A stretch of DNA of 41,387 bases from Candidatus Parcubacteria bacterium (lineage in GTDB: Bacteria; Patescibacteriota; Minisyncoccia; JAHIHE01; JAGLIN01), in the NCBI GenBank assembly GCA_023140775.1, contig JAGLLA010000014.1, forward strand, positions 1 to 41,387. The letters run 5' to 3'. The position numbers and the translations under genes are program-made. How positions within the stretch are numbered: position 1 is the stretch's first letter; the number at the start of each line of letters is the position of its first letter. Shown here one piece after another: positions 28,668-38,178 of this stretch. Below the pieces are notes generated by a model. That model ran no database searches. It saw nothing but the letters and a program-made list of their open reading frames with translations, and had not been told where the DNA came from.

Positions 28668-30230
28668 TCACTTCCTCACCTTCTTCGTCACCCAAAATTC
28701 CATATATTTCCCAAACAACATTCTGGTTTGAGCATCGATCATGGGAAGCGCGCCAAGTGGAATTGCCACCATCGGAGCCAGAATCCATTGAAAAACCATA
28801 ACTGATCTTCTGAAAATATTCATTTTATACGGCGGAGGTGGAAGTAACAACAAGGACATATACATTGAGATCAAAAGTCCCATCATAGCAAAGGTCATCA
28901 GATATCCAAGAACCTTTGGTAGATTCAAAGCCAAGACCGTTTGATTGAATTGATCACCACCAAATATCAAAGGAAACCAACCCAGAAAAGCAATAATTAC
29001 TGGAATAAGACCCCACGAAATTCTGCCAGCAAGTTCTTCCCAACCCCTGCTGAACTTTCTCGTCAAAGAAATTTTCTTATCTTTCAAAAATGCTCGATAG
29101 ATTATCGGAATGTTCTCGATCCCCCACGCCCAACGCCTTTGTTGTTTATATTGATTTACAAGTGTTTTCAAATAATTTTCAGCAAGCACTGCATCAAGAG
29201 AGATCGTCAGATAGATTGGCTGCACAAAATAATCACCATGATAGAGGATATAACATTTCCAGAAAATAATCGAATCATCAGAGATCATATCCCTTGGCCA
29301 ATAATTGACATCTACCAGAGTCTTGAAACTCATTGAATGGCTCGAAAATGTCACCATTTTGTTATATCTCACAGATTGCATAATCTGCCAAAACGAAGAA
29401 CTAGTCATAATCACCCGAACAACACTATTTGTCTGCCAAATATTATTATTATACAAAGGTAAGGGCTGATAACTAAACTGCAACCTTTTTGAATTTATCA
29501 TAAATTGATATGTCAAACATGAAAAATATTTTTGATGCACGCAAGTATCACAATCGAATGTCGAAACAATGACATTCTCATATTTTATATTTTGTTCATC
29601 CAAAAAAATTCTTGCTTCTTCCGCTGCCCAGCTTGCATTTGCCCCTTTCACTTTTGCTTCTCCTTTGATTCCGTCTGGATGAACAGTTGTTAGATGCGCA
29701 AAAAATCTATCACTATACTTTTCTTCGATAATTTTTGCCCTTTCCAGCGCCTCTGCTCCCGCTCTCTGCTCAAAAGCGAAAACAATGATCATCTTGTCTT
29801 TTTCATAATCAGAATTCACAATTGAATCGATCGCTGGTTCAAGAATTTCCAACCCCTCTTTGTATATTGGAATTATAACCAAATGATAAATATCTCGATA
29901 GTTTTTCAAAACATTTTCTCTTTTGGTTTCTGACAAATTCTTACATTTTTCAAGCCAATCGATCTTCTCCCAAATTTTGATTCTCCTATATCCAAAAAGC
30001 ATAAAAACAGTGATATAAAAAACTTTTATCATCCAATAGAGATCAAACACAATGATAAATATTGCCACACCTACTGGAAAATTAACAGAAAAATATATGC
30101 TAAAGATCAAAAAAAGCCAAGTGATGATTGCTGGCAAAACTTCGAATGCTCTTTGCACGCGATATTCTTTTTTTGTGCTTGGTTTGGAAGTAGGAAAATC
30201 AAATACTACTTTTTGATTAGTTTCATTCAT
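28668..30230 (-). CDS. Membrane glycosyltransferase family 2
   Basis: 520 aa; TM helices, YRDIYHLVIIPIYKEGLEILEPAIDSI, FDCDT, QQRRWAWG. Confidence 0.88.
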   Translation of the reverse strand: MNETNQKVVFDFPTSKPSTKKEYRVQRAFEVLPAIITWLFLIFSIYFSVNFPVGVAIFIIVFDLYWMIKVFYITVFMLFGYRRIKIWEKIDWLEKCKNLSETKRENVLKNYRDIYHLVIIPIYKEGLEILEPAIDSIVNSDYEKDKMIIVFAFEQRAGAEALERAKIIEEKYSDRFFAHLTTVHPDGIKGEAKVKGANASWAAEEARIFLDEQNIKYENVIVSTFDCDTCVHQKYFSCLTYQFMINSKRLQFSYQPLPLYNNNIWQTNSVVRVIMTSSSFWQIMQSVRYNKMVTFSSHSMSFKTLVDVNYWPRDMISDDSIIFWKCYILYHGDYFVQPIYLTISLDAVLAENYLKTLVNQYKQQRRWAWGIENIPIIYRAFLKDKKISLTRKFSRGWEELAGRISWGLIPVIIAFLGWFPLIFGGDQFNQTVLALNLPKVLGYLMTFAMMGLLISMYMSLLLLPPPPYKMNIFRRSVMVFQWILAPMVAIPLGALPMIDAQTRMLFGKYMEFWVTKKVRK

Positions 30231-30385
30231 TGTGGAATTTAGTTTTATTTAGTTATTATTCATACCTACTAGAAATCAATCCATAGATCATAGCCACAGT
30301 CCGTAACAAAACTTCAAGGATATAATTTCACAAAATATTTAAGCTACTCTTATTATACAAAAAAAACGCTTTTTGTCCAAGACGA

Positions 30386-31216
30386 TCAAATCAAAAACCT
30401 AAATCCTTCAATTTTTCGGTCAAGATTATATTCTACAAATTTATTCATTATTACAACTGTTTTTTGAATTAACTTATCGTCAATTTTTATCCTTCCTAAT
30501 TTTTCAAAATTCTCGTCCAAGGAAACCTTATAATTTTGCTTGTCTGCCTTCTTCATGGAGAACAAACGAACAAGTTTTATTGCATTATCGCTCACTTCTA
30601 TTGCACTGACATCTTTGCTTTTGCATTTTTTGTCCAAAATTCCACCTAGGTTGAAACTAAAATAATTTCTTTCAGAAGATATTTTTTCTGAACATAAAAC
30701 ACACTTATTCATTTCTGGAGAAAATCCAGAAAGATAAAGTATGTTGATTTGAAAAAGAAGAAGCGAAAGATAATATTTTTTTATAACTTCGGCGATGCCA
30801 CACCTTCCTATATCCACCTTTTCTGCTAAATAATCTAAAAAATGTAATTCCTCCCATAATAGCTCAAAGACTCTCTCATCTTTATGATGCTGGATTGTCA
30901 TCTTGTTTGTCAATTCCAAAGCATAATAGGCACCTAACGAAATCTTCAAATTATTTCGAAAATTCAAAAAATTTTCCTTTACCGTACTGTTTGTTATAAT
31001 ATCAAAATTCCTGCCGTGAGCCAAAATCAAATCAGCCAGCAAAAAAATCTCCAGATGACCTTTGAGTTTTCCCCTAGCCTTGCGAGCACTTCTAGCAGTT
31101 GCTTGAATTTTCCCATATTCTTTTGTATAAATATCCAAAAGCAAATTCGCCTCTCCGAAATGACTGCGCTTAATGATTATCCCCTGAGTTTTATAAGTGG
31201 ACATAGGTATTGACAA
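30386..31216 (-). CDS. recO: DNA repair protein RecO
   Basis: 276 aa; TYKTQGIIIKRSHFGEANLLLDIYTKEYGKI..ARSARKARGKLKGHLE; C4-like CVLCSEK. Confidence 0.9.
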   Translation of the reverse strand: MSIPMSTYKTQGIIIKRSHFGEANLLLDIYTKEYGKIQATARSARKARGKLKGHLEIFLLADLILAHGRNFDIITNSTVKENFLNFRNNLKISLGAYYALELTNKMTIQHHKDERVFELLWEELHFLDYLAEKVDIGRCGIAEVIKKYYLSLLLFQINILYLSGFSPEMNKCVLCSEKISSERNYFSFNLGGILDKKCKSKDVSAIEVSDNAIKLVRLFSMKKADKQNYKVSLDENFEKLGRIKIDDKLIQKTVVIMNKFVEYNLDRKIEGFRFLI

Positions 31217-31380
31217 GATTTTAAAAGTATGATAAAGTGTTCTTGCACAATCTAAATGTGCAACTTCTCATAGATGACCCTAAGTGAAAGCTTTGTATGA
31301 CATAAATCGTCTGCAGACGATTTGTTGATAAAGCAAGTAACCCAAGATTATAATATCTTGGAGCGTCGTCTTTTTTGTTT
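31210..31380 (+). promoter_or_regulatory. Candidate promoter plus structured attenuator/riboswitch-like RNA
   Basis: TTGACA-17 nt-TAAAGT; TTGCACA/TGTGCAA hairpin; palindrome AAATCGTCTGCAGACGATTT (31304-31323) that competes with AGACGA...TCGTCT + TTTTT. Confidence 0.45.
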
Positions 31381-31428
31381 GTATTTTAAATCTTCTTATT
31401 ATAAGTGTTCTATAAACAAGCATAATTA

Positions 31429-31542
31429 ATGTCTCATAAGAAAGTTATTTCGATGGACAGAACTTTTTCCATTTGCAAAGTGGGAATTGAAAAAGCAACA
31501 GCCCTCGTAAAAATAGAATCAGACGGAGGTGCAACAGCATAA
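31429..31542 (+). CDS. Small ORF of unknown function (37 aa)
   Basis: Manual frame: MSHKKVISMDRTFSICKVGIEKATALVKIESDGGATA; followed by terminator hairpin AGCAGAA..AATC...GATT..TTCTGCT + T-run. Confidence 0.35.
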   Translation: MSHKKVISMDRTFSICKVGIEKATALVKIESDGGATA

Positions 31543-31550
31543 ACCCATAA

Positions 31551-31600
31551 GCAGAAGAGAATCTACAATACAAGTTGATTCAATTCTGCTCATTTTTTTT
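31551..31600 (+). terminator. Intrinsic terminator
   Basis: agcagaagagaatc...gattcaattctgctcatttttttt. Confidence 0.7.
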
Positions 31601-31611
31601 AGTTCCTGTGA

Positions 31612-31762
31612 ATCACGAAACACTATAAAATTGTCATCTCGAAATGATTCGCCAGCTGGCGAAGATTGAGAGATCTGAAAAAATATAATAAATGAGCTAA
31701 ACTATGTTTATAGATTTCTCGTCGCTGTGCTCCCACGAAATGACAAACTAGTGTTTCGTGAT
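31612..31762. repeat. 151-bp MITE-like element
   Basis: 14-bp perfect terminal inverted repeats ATCACGAAACACTA / TAGTGTTTCGTGAT, plus inner TTGTCAT/ATGACAA; central TTCGCCAGCTGGCGAA palindrome. Confidence 0.6.
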
Positions 31763-31868
31763 CCAAATTAATTCGTAAATTAGGTTCAACAATACATTGT
31801 AAGGAGATTTTAACTTAATATTTTACACAACCACCCCTACCCCTCCTTGAAAAGGAGGGGTTAAAAAA

Positions 31869-34800
31869 TCATAATCTCTTAATTCCAACTATAATCACAT
31901 ATTCTCCTACTTTTATTTCTTTCACGGTATCAAATCTTTCACTTTCAATCTCGCTACTAAATTCAAGTTTTTTCGCTAAACACTCTTTTGCAATATAATC
32001 TTTCTGACTTGCAAAGATTTTCTTGACACCAGCACTTTCATCTTTGAAATTATATTCAATTTCGACCTCGTCATCTCGATTGAATTTTGCCTCTTTTCTC
32101 ATCACTTGAATGTGACGAATGACCTCTCTCGCTAATCCCTCATTTCGCAATTCATCAGTGATATTTAGATCAAAAGCAACTTTCAAACCACTATCCTCCT
32201 CAGACACCCAACTATCCTGCTCTTCTACCTTCTCTACAATTTTCACAATTTTCACATTTAGTTCGTCCTTGATCAATTCAATCAATTCACCACCTTCAAC
32301 TTTCATTTTTTTACTTTCAATTTGAAACTCGGCAATCGGCATTCTCACTTTAATTGAGTTTTTGGCGCGAATTGCCAGTCCCAGTGTCACTGCCTGCCTG
32401 ACAAAGCTCATTGCAGTACTGACCTGCTCGTTGATCATTTCACTATCCGCAATAGGAAAATTCTCGAGATGAACAGATTCTTTTCCAGTCAAATTGCGAT
32501 AAATCTCCTCAGATAGAAATGGCATAAATGGAGCAAGCAACTTGGAATATTCAACCAAAATATAATGTAAAGTTTGAAAAGCCAATTTTTTGTCTTTAAT
32601 GTCATCAGAAGCAAATCTTTTTCGAGAGCGACGAACATACCAATTTGAAAGCTTATCGACAAAGTCACGCAATGGCCTTGAAGCGCGAACGAGATCATAG
32701 CTCTCCATCTGTTCGTTCACTTCACCTGTCAAAATGTGAAGCTCTGAAACAATCCACCTGTCAAGCAAATTGTCTGATTTTATAAACAGACTGTCATTCT
32801 GGAGCGAAGTGATAGAATCCTGTGATTCATCTCTTTGAACCTTTCTTTTGTCGTCTTTATTTTTTTCAAGGATCTCTCTGATATCCTCATTGAACTCCAC
32901 ATTCATCACAAAGAATGAATAGGTGTTCCACAAAGTCAATACGAATTTCTTCAAGACTTCATCCACGCCTCTTTCTGAAAATCGCAAACTCTCCCCTTTC
33001 ATGATCGGAGAAGATAGGAGATAATACCGCAGGGCATCTGCCCCATATTTCTCGATCACCAAATTCGGCTCTGGGTAGTTCTTCAATCTTTTGCTCATTT
33101 TTTGTCCATCTTCTGCCAAGACCATGCCATTGACGATCACGTTTTGAAATGGCGCTTTGTCAAAAAGTGCCGTAGAAAGAACCATCAGAGTGTAGAACCA
33201 ACCACGAGTCTGATCAAGTCCTTCAGCAATGAAATCCGCAGGAAAGCTTTTTTCAAATTCAGCTTTATTTTCAAACGGATAGTGCCACTGGGCATAGGGC
33301 ATTGAACCTGATTCAAACCAGCAATCAAAAACATCACCTACGATCTTTGCCTTGCTTTGACACTTTGAACATTTAATCTCGAGCCTATCAATGTTTGGCT
33401 TGTGCAAATTAAATTCCTTGGCTTTACTGTCTACATAGAAAATATTACGTTCAGCATTATCCAAAGCACGCTCTAATCGAAAAACATCTTTGATGGAAAC
33501 CTCGCTCAAAACTCTGTTAAACATAGCATTGATTCCACTGTGAGAAACCACGAGAATGGTCTTACCTGGATATTTTTCAATGTTCTCCTTAATGAATTCT
33601 CTGACACGCTTTTCCACATCTTTCCTTGATTCACCATCACCACCAAAACGAAATTTATATTTGTCTTCATTATTCTCAAGATTCTGATATTTCTTGCACA
33701 AATCGTCTTCTTTTAAATCACTATAAGAAAAACCATTCCAAGAACCGAAATCATACTCTTTGATCAGATCACTTTCTTTGATTTCAAGATTTAGATGTTT
33801 TTTCACAATTTCTGCGGTCTCTTTGGTTCGCATGATCGGAGATGATATAAGAATATCAATTTTTTCATTTTTCATTTTTTCACTAACATTTTCAACTTGC
33901 TCTATTCCTTTTTCAGTCAAATGATATTTATTCAGATGTCCCGCCTTGATTTTTTTGACATTACTCTCGCTTTCTCCGTGTCTGAGAAAAATGAATTTGG
34001 TAATTTTTTCTTCCGTCTTTTCTCGCAGATCATCGATTGAATTGACCACCTCGATGTTTTCACAGTCAGTACATCTCCAAATTGGCAATGGAGCTCCCCA
34101 AAACCGGTTTCTGGAAATTGCCCAATCACGAGCATCTTCCAACCATTTCCCAAATCTCCCCTCTTTGATATATTCAGGAGTCCAATTCACTTGCTTGTTA
34201 TTTTCCACCATCTTCTCCTTGATCTCCGTCACCTTCACGAACCAAGAGCTGGTCGCATAATTGAGTAGTGGTGTATCACATCTCCAACAATGTGGATAGC
34301 TATGCTCATATTTTTTCTTCGAAAATAGTGAATTATTATGTGCTAAATATTTTATAATTTCAATATCAGTTTGCATGTGAGGATCTTTTTCGCCTTCTTT
34401 TCCTTTCGGCTTTACTTCTATGCCAACCCATTTACCTCGACGTTCACTCTCTTTTTTATCTTTTATTGCTTCCACAAATACTTCATAGTTTTTAATAGCT
34501 TCATCAGTCATCTCATTGTCCCATGAAGAATATGTAATATCTTCGCTTAATCTACCGTCCATTGAAACATGTTGAACGAAAGGTAAATTATATTTTTGCC
34601 CCAGTTTCATATCATCTTCTCCAAATGCCGGAGCGATATGAACAATTCCAGTTCCATCATCAGTTGTCACAAATTGATCTTTATCACTATCACTATAAAT
34701 TTTATATGCATTATCTTCGAAAGACATCATAGCTCCCATATCCTTAATATCTGGATTAGAAGCATTAACACTTTCATCTGATTCACTTTTTTTCAAATCT

Positions 34801-35780
34801 CTTGTTTGATGTTTGTTTTCTAAAAGCTTTTTCATATAACCGAATAGAGGATAATACTCAAGACCTACCAAATCCTTGCCATCGATTTCATTTAAAATCT
34901 CAAACTCTTCATCTTTTAGAATTTCCTCGGCTTGATCTTTTGCTAAAATAAATTTTCCACTTTTTCCCTTAATACTAAATACTAAATACTTAATACTAAA
35001 ACCCACCGCAAGCGCCACATTCCCAGGAAGAGTCCATGGAGTCGTCGTCCATGCCAAAACAAATACCTCTTCATCCTGAACTGCACTGTCATCCTGAACT
35101 TGATTCAGGATCTTTTGTCTTAGCACCTTAACACTCGCTTTTTTCAACTTGAATTTCACAGTCGCCGACAAGTCTGTGATGTCTTTGTATCCTTGCGTCA
35201 CTTCAAAATTGGAAAGCGTGGTCTCGCATCTCGGACAAATATGCATTGCTTTATGCCCTTCATAGACAAGTCCTTTTTTGAAAAGCTCAGAAAAAACCCA
35301 CCAAATGCTTTCCGTATATTTCCAATCCATTGTGCGATAATCATTTTCCATATCCACCCATCTGCCAATTCGAGGAATGAATTTTTTCCAATCTTCGGCA
35401 TACCTGAGAACGGAATTGTGACAAGCATCATTGAAATTCTCAACACCCCATTTTTCAATGTCTTGCTTGTTCTTGATGCCGTGTTCTTTTTCAACCAAAT
35501 TCTCAACAGGCAAGCCATGACAATCCCAACCCCACCTGCGATTGACTTTCTTGCCCTTCATTGTTTGAAATCGTGGGACAACATCCTTGATCAAGCTGGC
35601 CACAACATGCCCATAATGAGGAAGCCCTGTGGCAAACGGAGGTCCGTCAAAAAAACTATATGTCTTTTCATCTTCCCTGTTTTCCACAGATCTTTCAAAT
35701 GTTTGATTCTCTTTCCAGTTATTCATAATTTCCTTTTCCATTTCAGGAAAGTTCTGTCGGGGATTCACCTTTTTAAACAT
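31869..35780 (-). CDS. ileS: Isoleucyl-tRNA synthetase with inserted histidine phosphatase domain
   Basis: 1303 aa; HIGH-type PHYGHVVASL, KMSKRLKNYPEP, AWTTTPWTLPGNVALAVG; RHG phosphatase domain at about 33420-34010. Confidence 0.97.
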   Translation of the reverse strand: MFKKVNPRQNFPEMEKEIMNNWKENQTFERSVENREDEKTYSFFDGPPFATGLPHYGHVVASLIKDVVPRFQTMKGKKVNRRWGWDCHGLPVENLVEKEHGIKNKQDIEKWGVENFNDACHNSVLRYAEDWKKFIPRIGRWVDMENDYRTMDWKYTESIWWVFSELFKKGLVYEGHKAMHICPRCETTLSNFEVTQGYKDITDLSATVKFKLKKASVKVLRQKILNQVQDDSAVQDEEVFVLAWTTTPWTLPGNVALAVGFSIKYLVFSIKGKSGKFILAKDQAEEILKDEEFEILNEIDGKDLVGLEYYPLFGYMKKLLENKHQTRDLKKSESDESVNASNPDIKDMGAMMSFEDNAYKIYSDSDKDQFVTTDDGTGIVHIAPAFGEDDMKLGQKYNLPFVQHVSMDGRLSEDITYSSWDNEMTDEAIKNYEVFVEAIKDKKESERRGKWVGIEVKPKGKEGEKDPHMQTDIEIIKYLAHNNSLFSKKKYEHSYPHCWRCDTPLLNYATSSWFVKVTEIKEKMVENNKQVNWTPEYIKEGRFGKWLEDARDWAISRNRFWGAPLPIWRCTDCENIEVVNSIDDLREKTEEKITKFIFLRHGESESNVKKIKAGHLNKYHLTEKGIEQVENVSEKMKNEKIDILISSPIMRTKETAEIVKKHLNLEIKESDLIKEYDFGSWNGFSYSDLKEDDLCKKYQNLENNEDKYKFRFGGDGESRKDVEKRVREFIKENIEKYPGKTILVVSHSGINAMFNRVLSEVSIKDVFRLERALDNAERNIFYVDSKAKEFNLHKPNIDRLEIKCSKCQSKAKIVGDVFDCWFESGSMPYAQWHYPFENKAEFEKSFPADFIAEGLDQTRGWFYTLMVLSTALFDKAPFQNVIVNGMVLAEDGQKMSKRLKNYPEPNLVIEKYGADALRYYLLSSPIMKGESLRFSERGVDEVLKKFVLTLWNTYSFFVMNVEFNEDIREILEKNKDDKRKVQRDESQDSITSLQNDSLFIKSDNLLDRWIVSELHILTGEVNEQMESYDLVRASRPLRDFVDKLSNWYVRRSRKRFASDDIKDKKLAFQTLHYILVEYSKLLAPFMPFLSEEIYRNLTGKESVHLENFPIADSEMINEQVSTAMSFVRQAVTLGLAIRAKNSIKVRMPIAEFQIESKKMKVEGGELIELIKDELNVKIVKIVEKVEEQDSWVSEEDSGLKVAFDLNITDELRNEGLAREVIRHIQVMRKEAKFNRDDEVEIEYNFKDESAGVKKIFASQKDYIAKECLAKKLEFSSEIESERFDTVKEIKVGEYVIIVGIKRL
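35087..35113. repeat. Palindromic repeat embedded in ileS, encoding KILNQVQDDS
   Basis: tgtcatcctgaacttgattcaggatct; CCTGAA-cttga-TTCAGG. Confidence 0.7.
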
Positions 35781-36133
35781 TATTTTGATTTTAATTTTTA
35801 TAAAACAACCAAAAGAAGGACAGTCCTTTGAAATTATACATCAAGAATATCACTCAAACTAAATATTAGGCTTTAATTTAGAAAATTAGCAGAAGGACTG
35901 TACTTTAAATTTTATTCTTTACTCACTTATAATAAGCCAAGAATGACGAAAAGTAAAGCTATTGACATATCACTGTTTATATGCTATATTGTAAAGTTGT
36001 TAAAGAATGCAACAATAGTAACTAAAATTAGTTCATTGAAAATTGAGGAAGGAAAAAAATCTATGTAAATGGAAAATTGGTTTAAATTAATTTTTTAATT
36101 AGCTTTCCATTTATATAGACAAAGAGGCAAAAT

Positions 36134-36373
36134 ATGGTCAGTAATACCGACGAAATTAGCAGTTCAGATATTATCCAAAAATATGAAAAAGAATATGAGC
36201 AAAAAGAATTAAAAGATTGGGATGAATACAAAAATTGTTTCCAGGATGCCTTTCCAGATATAATTGAAGGTAAATGTCCATTTTGTAAAATGGAACAAAC
36301 TGGAGAAACAGATGCAGAAGCGAATTTTATTTGCCTTAAATGTGAACGAAAAATAGACAATATGACAAAATAA
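36134..36373 (+). CDS. Small zinc-ribbon-like hypothetical protein
   Basis: 79 aa; CPFC...CLKC. Confidence 0.65.
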   Translation: MVSNTDEISSSDIIQKYEKEYEQKELKDWDEYKNCFQDAFPDIIEGKCPFCKMEQTGETDAEANFICLKCERKIDNMTK

Positions 36374-36430
36374 CGATTTCCTTCCTCTTTTTCTTTTTTC
36401 CCACTCCGCCTTTTCAAAAGACGAATTGAG

Positions 36431-36620
36431 AAAAAAACAAAATCCGCTTACTAATGAGCGGATTTTGTTTTGATACTAGACAGTTCTATAGTCCACAATC
36501 GTTGGATCCATACTCCTGTGTGGAGCCTTGTGTAAATCGGAAATTCATTGTGAAATCGTATGCGTCATACTCTGCATTCTGGGTTCCACAGCCCGAACGG
36601 GACTATGAAACCCTCATAAT
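36431..36620 (-). ncRNA. Candidate structured RNA ending in an intrinsic terminator
   Basis: Minus strand: closing stem TTCATAGTCC/GGACTATAGAA over ~120 nt, hairpins CTCC-ACACA-GGAG and GTATG-ACG-CATAC, then AAAATCCGCT..AGCGGATTTTGTTTTTTT. Confidence 0.4.
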
Positions 36621-36730
36621 CATAATTTAATTCAAAATAATAGCGGGATTCTATCGGTCGTTTTACTCTCTCCAGAATTACAGAATTTAGGTATTCTTTA
36701 TCAGTAAATCAAAAAGTGTCTATAAATCAA

Positions 36731-36781
36731 TGGAGTTCAGGTTTTAACCTGTAAATTTTACACTTTAAAAAGTGAACTCCA
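36731..36781. repeat. Palindromic repeat TGGAGTTCAGGTTTTAACCTG...GAACTCC (copy B)
   Basis: Shares ends with 14325-14402. Confidence 0.6.
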
Positions 36782-36845
36782 AAAATTATATACTTTATCC
36801 AACAAAATGAATTACCCCGCAGTAGGCTGATGGGGAATTAATAGA

Positions 36846-38000
36846 TCAAACCACCTCTTCCAAAACTTTCAGGGTCTCTTTGGCTGTCTTTTCCCAACTA
36901 AATTTTTTTGCTTGTTCTAATCCTTTCGCTTTCATTTCCTCTCGCAAAATATCATCATCCAAAACTTTCAAAATTGCGCATTTGATCCCGTCAACATCAT
37001 AAGGATCAACTAATTCTGCCGCGTCTCCTGTAATTTCCGAAAGTGAAGGAACGCTTGAACAGACCACTGGCACAGAACAAGCCATCGCCTCGAGAACCGA
37101 AGAACCAAATTCTTCGTATAAAGGAACAGACACAAAAACATCAGCTCCGCTAAAAAGTGCATTTAGATCCCCTTGCTCAATATATCCTGGAAAAATCACT
37201 TCATTTTTTAATCCAAAATCCTTGGCAGTCTGGTGAATTTCATCGGCAAGCCAACCATTCTTTCCAGCAATCACCAATTTATAATTTGAATTAGGTTTTT
37301 TCCCTTTCAATAATAATCGTAATTTCGAAAAAGCCTCAATTAATTTTGGAAGATTGTTAGATGGCTTAATAGTATTCATAAACAATATATACTCGCCCCC
37401 AATTTTATATCTATCCTTCACTCTCTGAATTTCACTTAAGCTCGCAATCTGAAAAAAATCTTCATCAAAAGCATTGTGCACAACTCTAATTTTTTTTCTT
37501 TCCACATCAAAATCACTTATCAAATCACCTTTGGCAGCATTTGTGGAAGCAATTACAACATCTGCCCTTTTGAAAGCAGCTGGCTTTATTTTGAATTTAA
37601 TAACATGCTTTTTTGAGAAAAGTTCAGGAAATTTCTTCAAAGCCAAATTATACCCCGTCACCACAATTTTTTTCTGATATGTGATCGGCACCCTACCACC
37701 GGGAACAAAAAGTACATCTAATTTATCTCGTAAAAAAAATGCCGAAGCCAATGTCTCAGAATATACAAGAGGCAAAAACTTTTTATAATATGAGAACGGA
37801 AATCGCCTGATTGTTACATTTTGTTTCTCAAACCTCTCAACATCCTCTTCTCTTGCTTTGTAGTTAAAAAATAAAACGAATTCGTTTTTTTTATTATCAG
37901 AAAGCAAACTATCAATCAGATGATAGGTATAATGACCAAGTCCTGCTGCATCGCCAATTTCTGGATTCAAAATTGTTTGCGCATCAATCCCAATTCTCAT
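36846..38000 (-). CDS. Glycosyltransferase family 4
   Basis: 384 aa; MRIGIDAQTILNPEIGDAAGLGHYTYHLIDSLL, FVSVPLYEEFGSSVLEAMACSVPVVCSSVPSLSEITGDAAELVDPYD. Confidence 0.95.
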   Translation of the reverse strand: MRIGIDAQTILNPEIGDAAGLGHYTYHLIDSLLSDNKKNEFVLFFNYKAREEDVERFEKQNVTIRRFPFSYYKKFLPLVYSETLASAFFLRDKLDVLFVPGGRVPITYQKKIVVTGYNLALKKFPELFSKKHVIKFKIKPAAFKRADVVIASTNAAKGDLISDFDVERKKIRVVHNAFDEDFFQIASLSEIQRVKDRYKIGGEYILFMNTIKPSNNLPKLIEAFSKLRLLLKGKKPNSNYKLVIAGKNGWLADEIHQTAKDFGLKNEVIFPGYIEQGDLNALFSGADVFVSVPLYEEFGSSVLEAMACSVPVVCSSVPSLSEITGDAAELVDPYDVDGIKCAILKVLDDDILREEMKAKGLEQAKKFSWEKTAKETLKVLEEVV

Positions 38001-38178
38001 ATATTTACAAATTAACCATTTACTGCTTTAATTATAAGCCTATGAGACAAGGTGTCAATGATGACAGATTTAGCATAAAATCATAATAATTCATAATTTT
38101 TCATTTCTATGATAAAATAAAATTATATTAGAAATAATCTTAATTTTAATAAATATAATAATTGCCACAGCAAAAACC

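Noticed and set aside
31805-31862. CCCCTCCTTGAAAAGGAGGGG hairpin as a novel regulatory RNA
   Set aside because: Best explained as the ileS terminator or a common short palindrome; no further structure.
35193-35831. 212-aa plus-strand ORF
   Set aside because: Antisense to the conserved N-terminal region of ileS; no independent coding signal.
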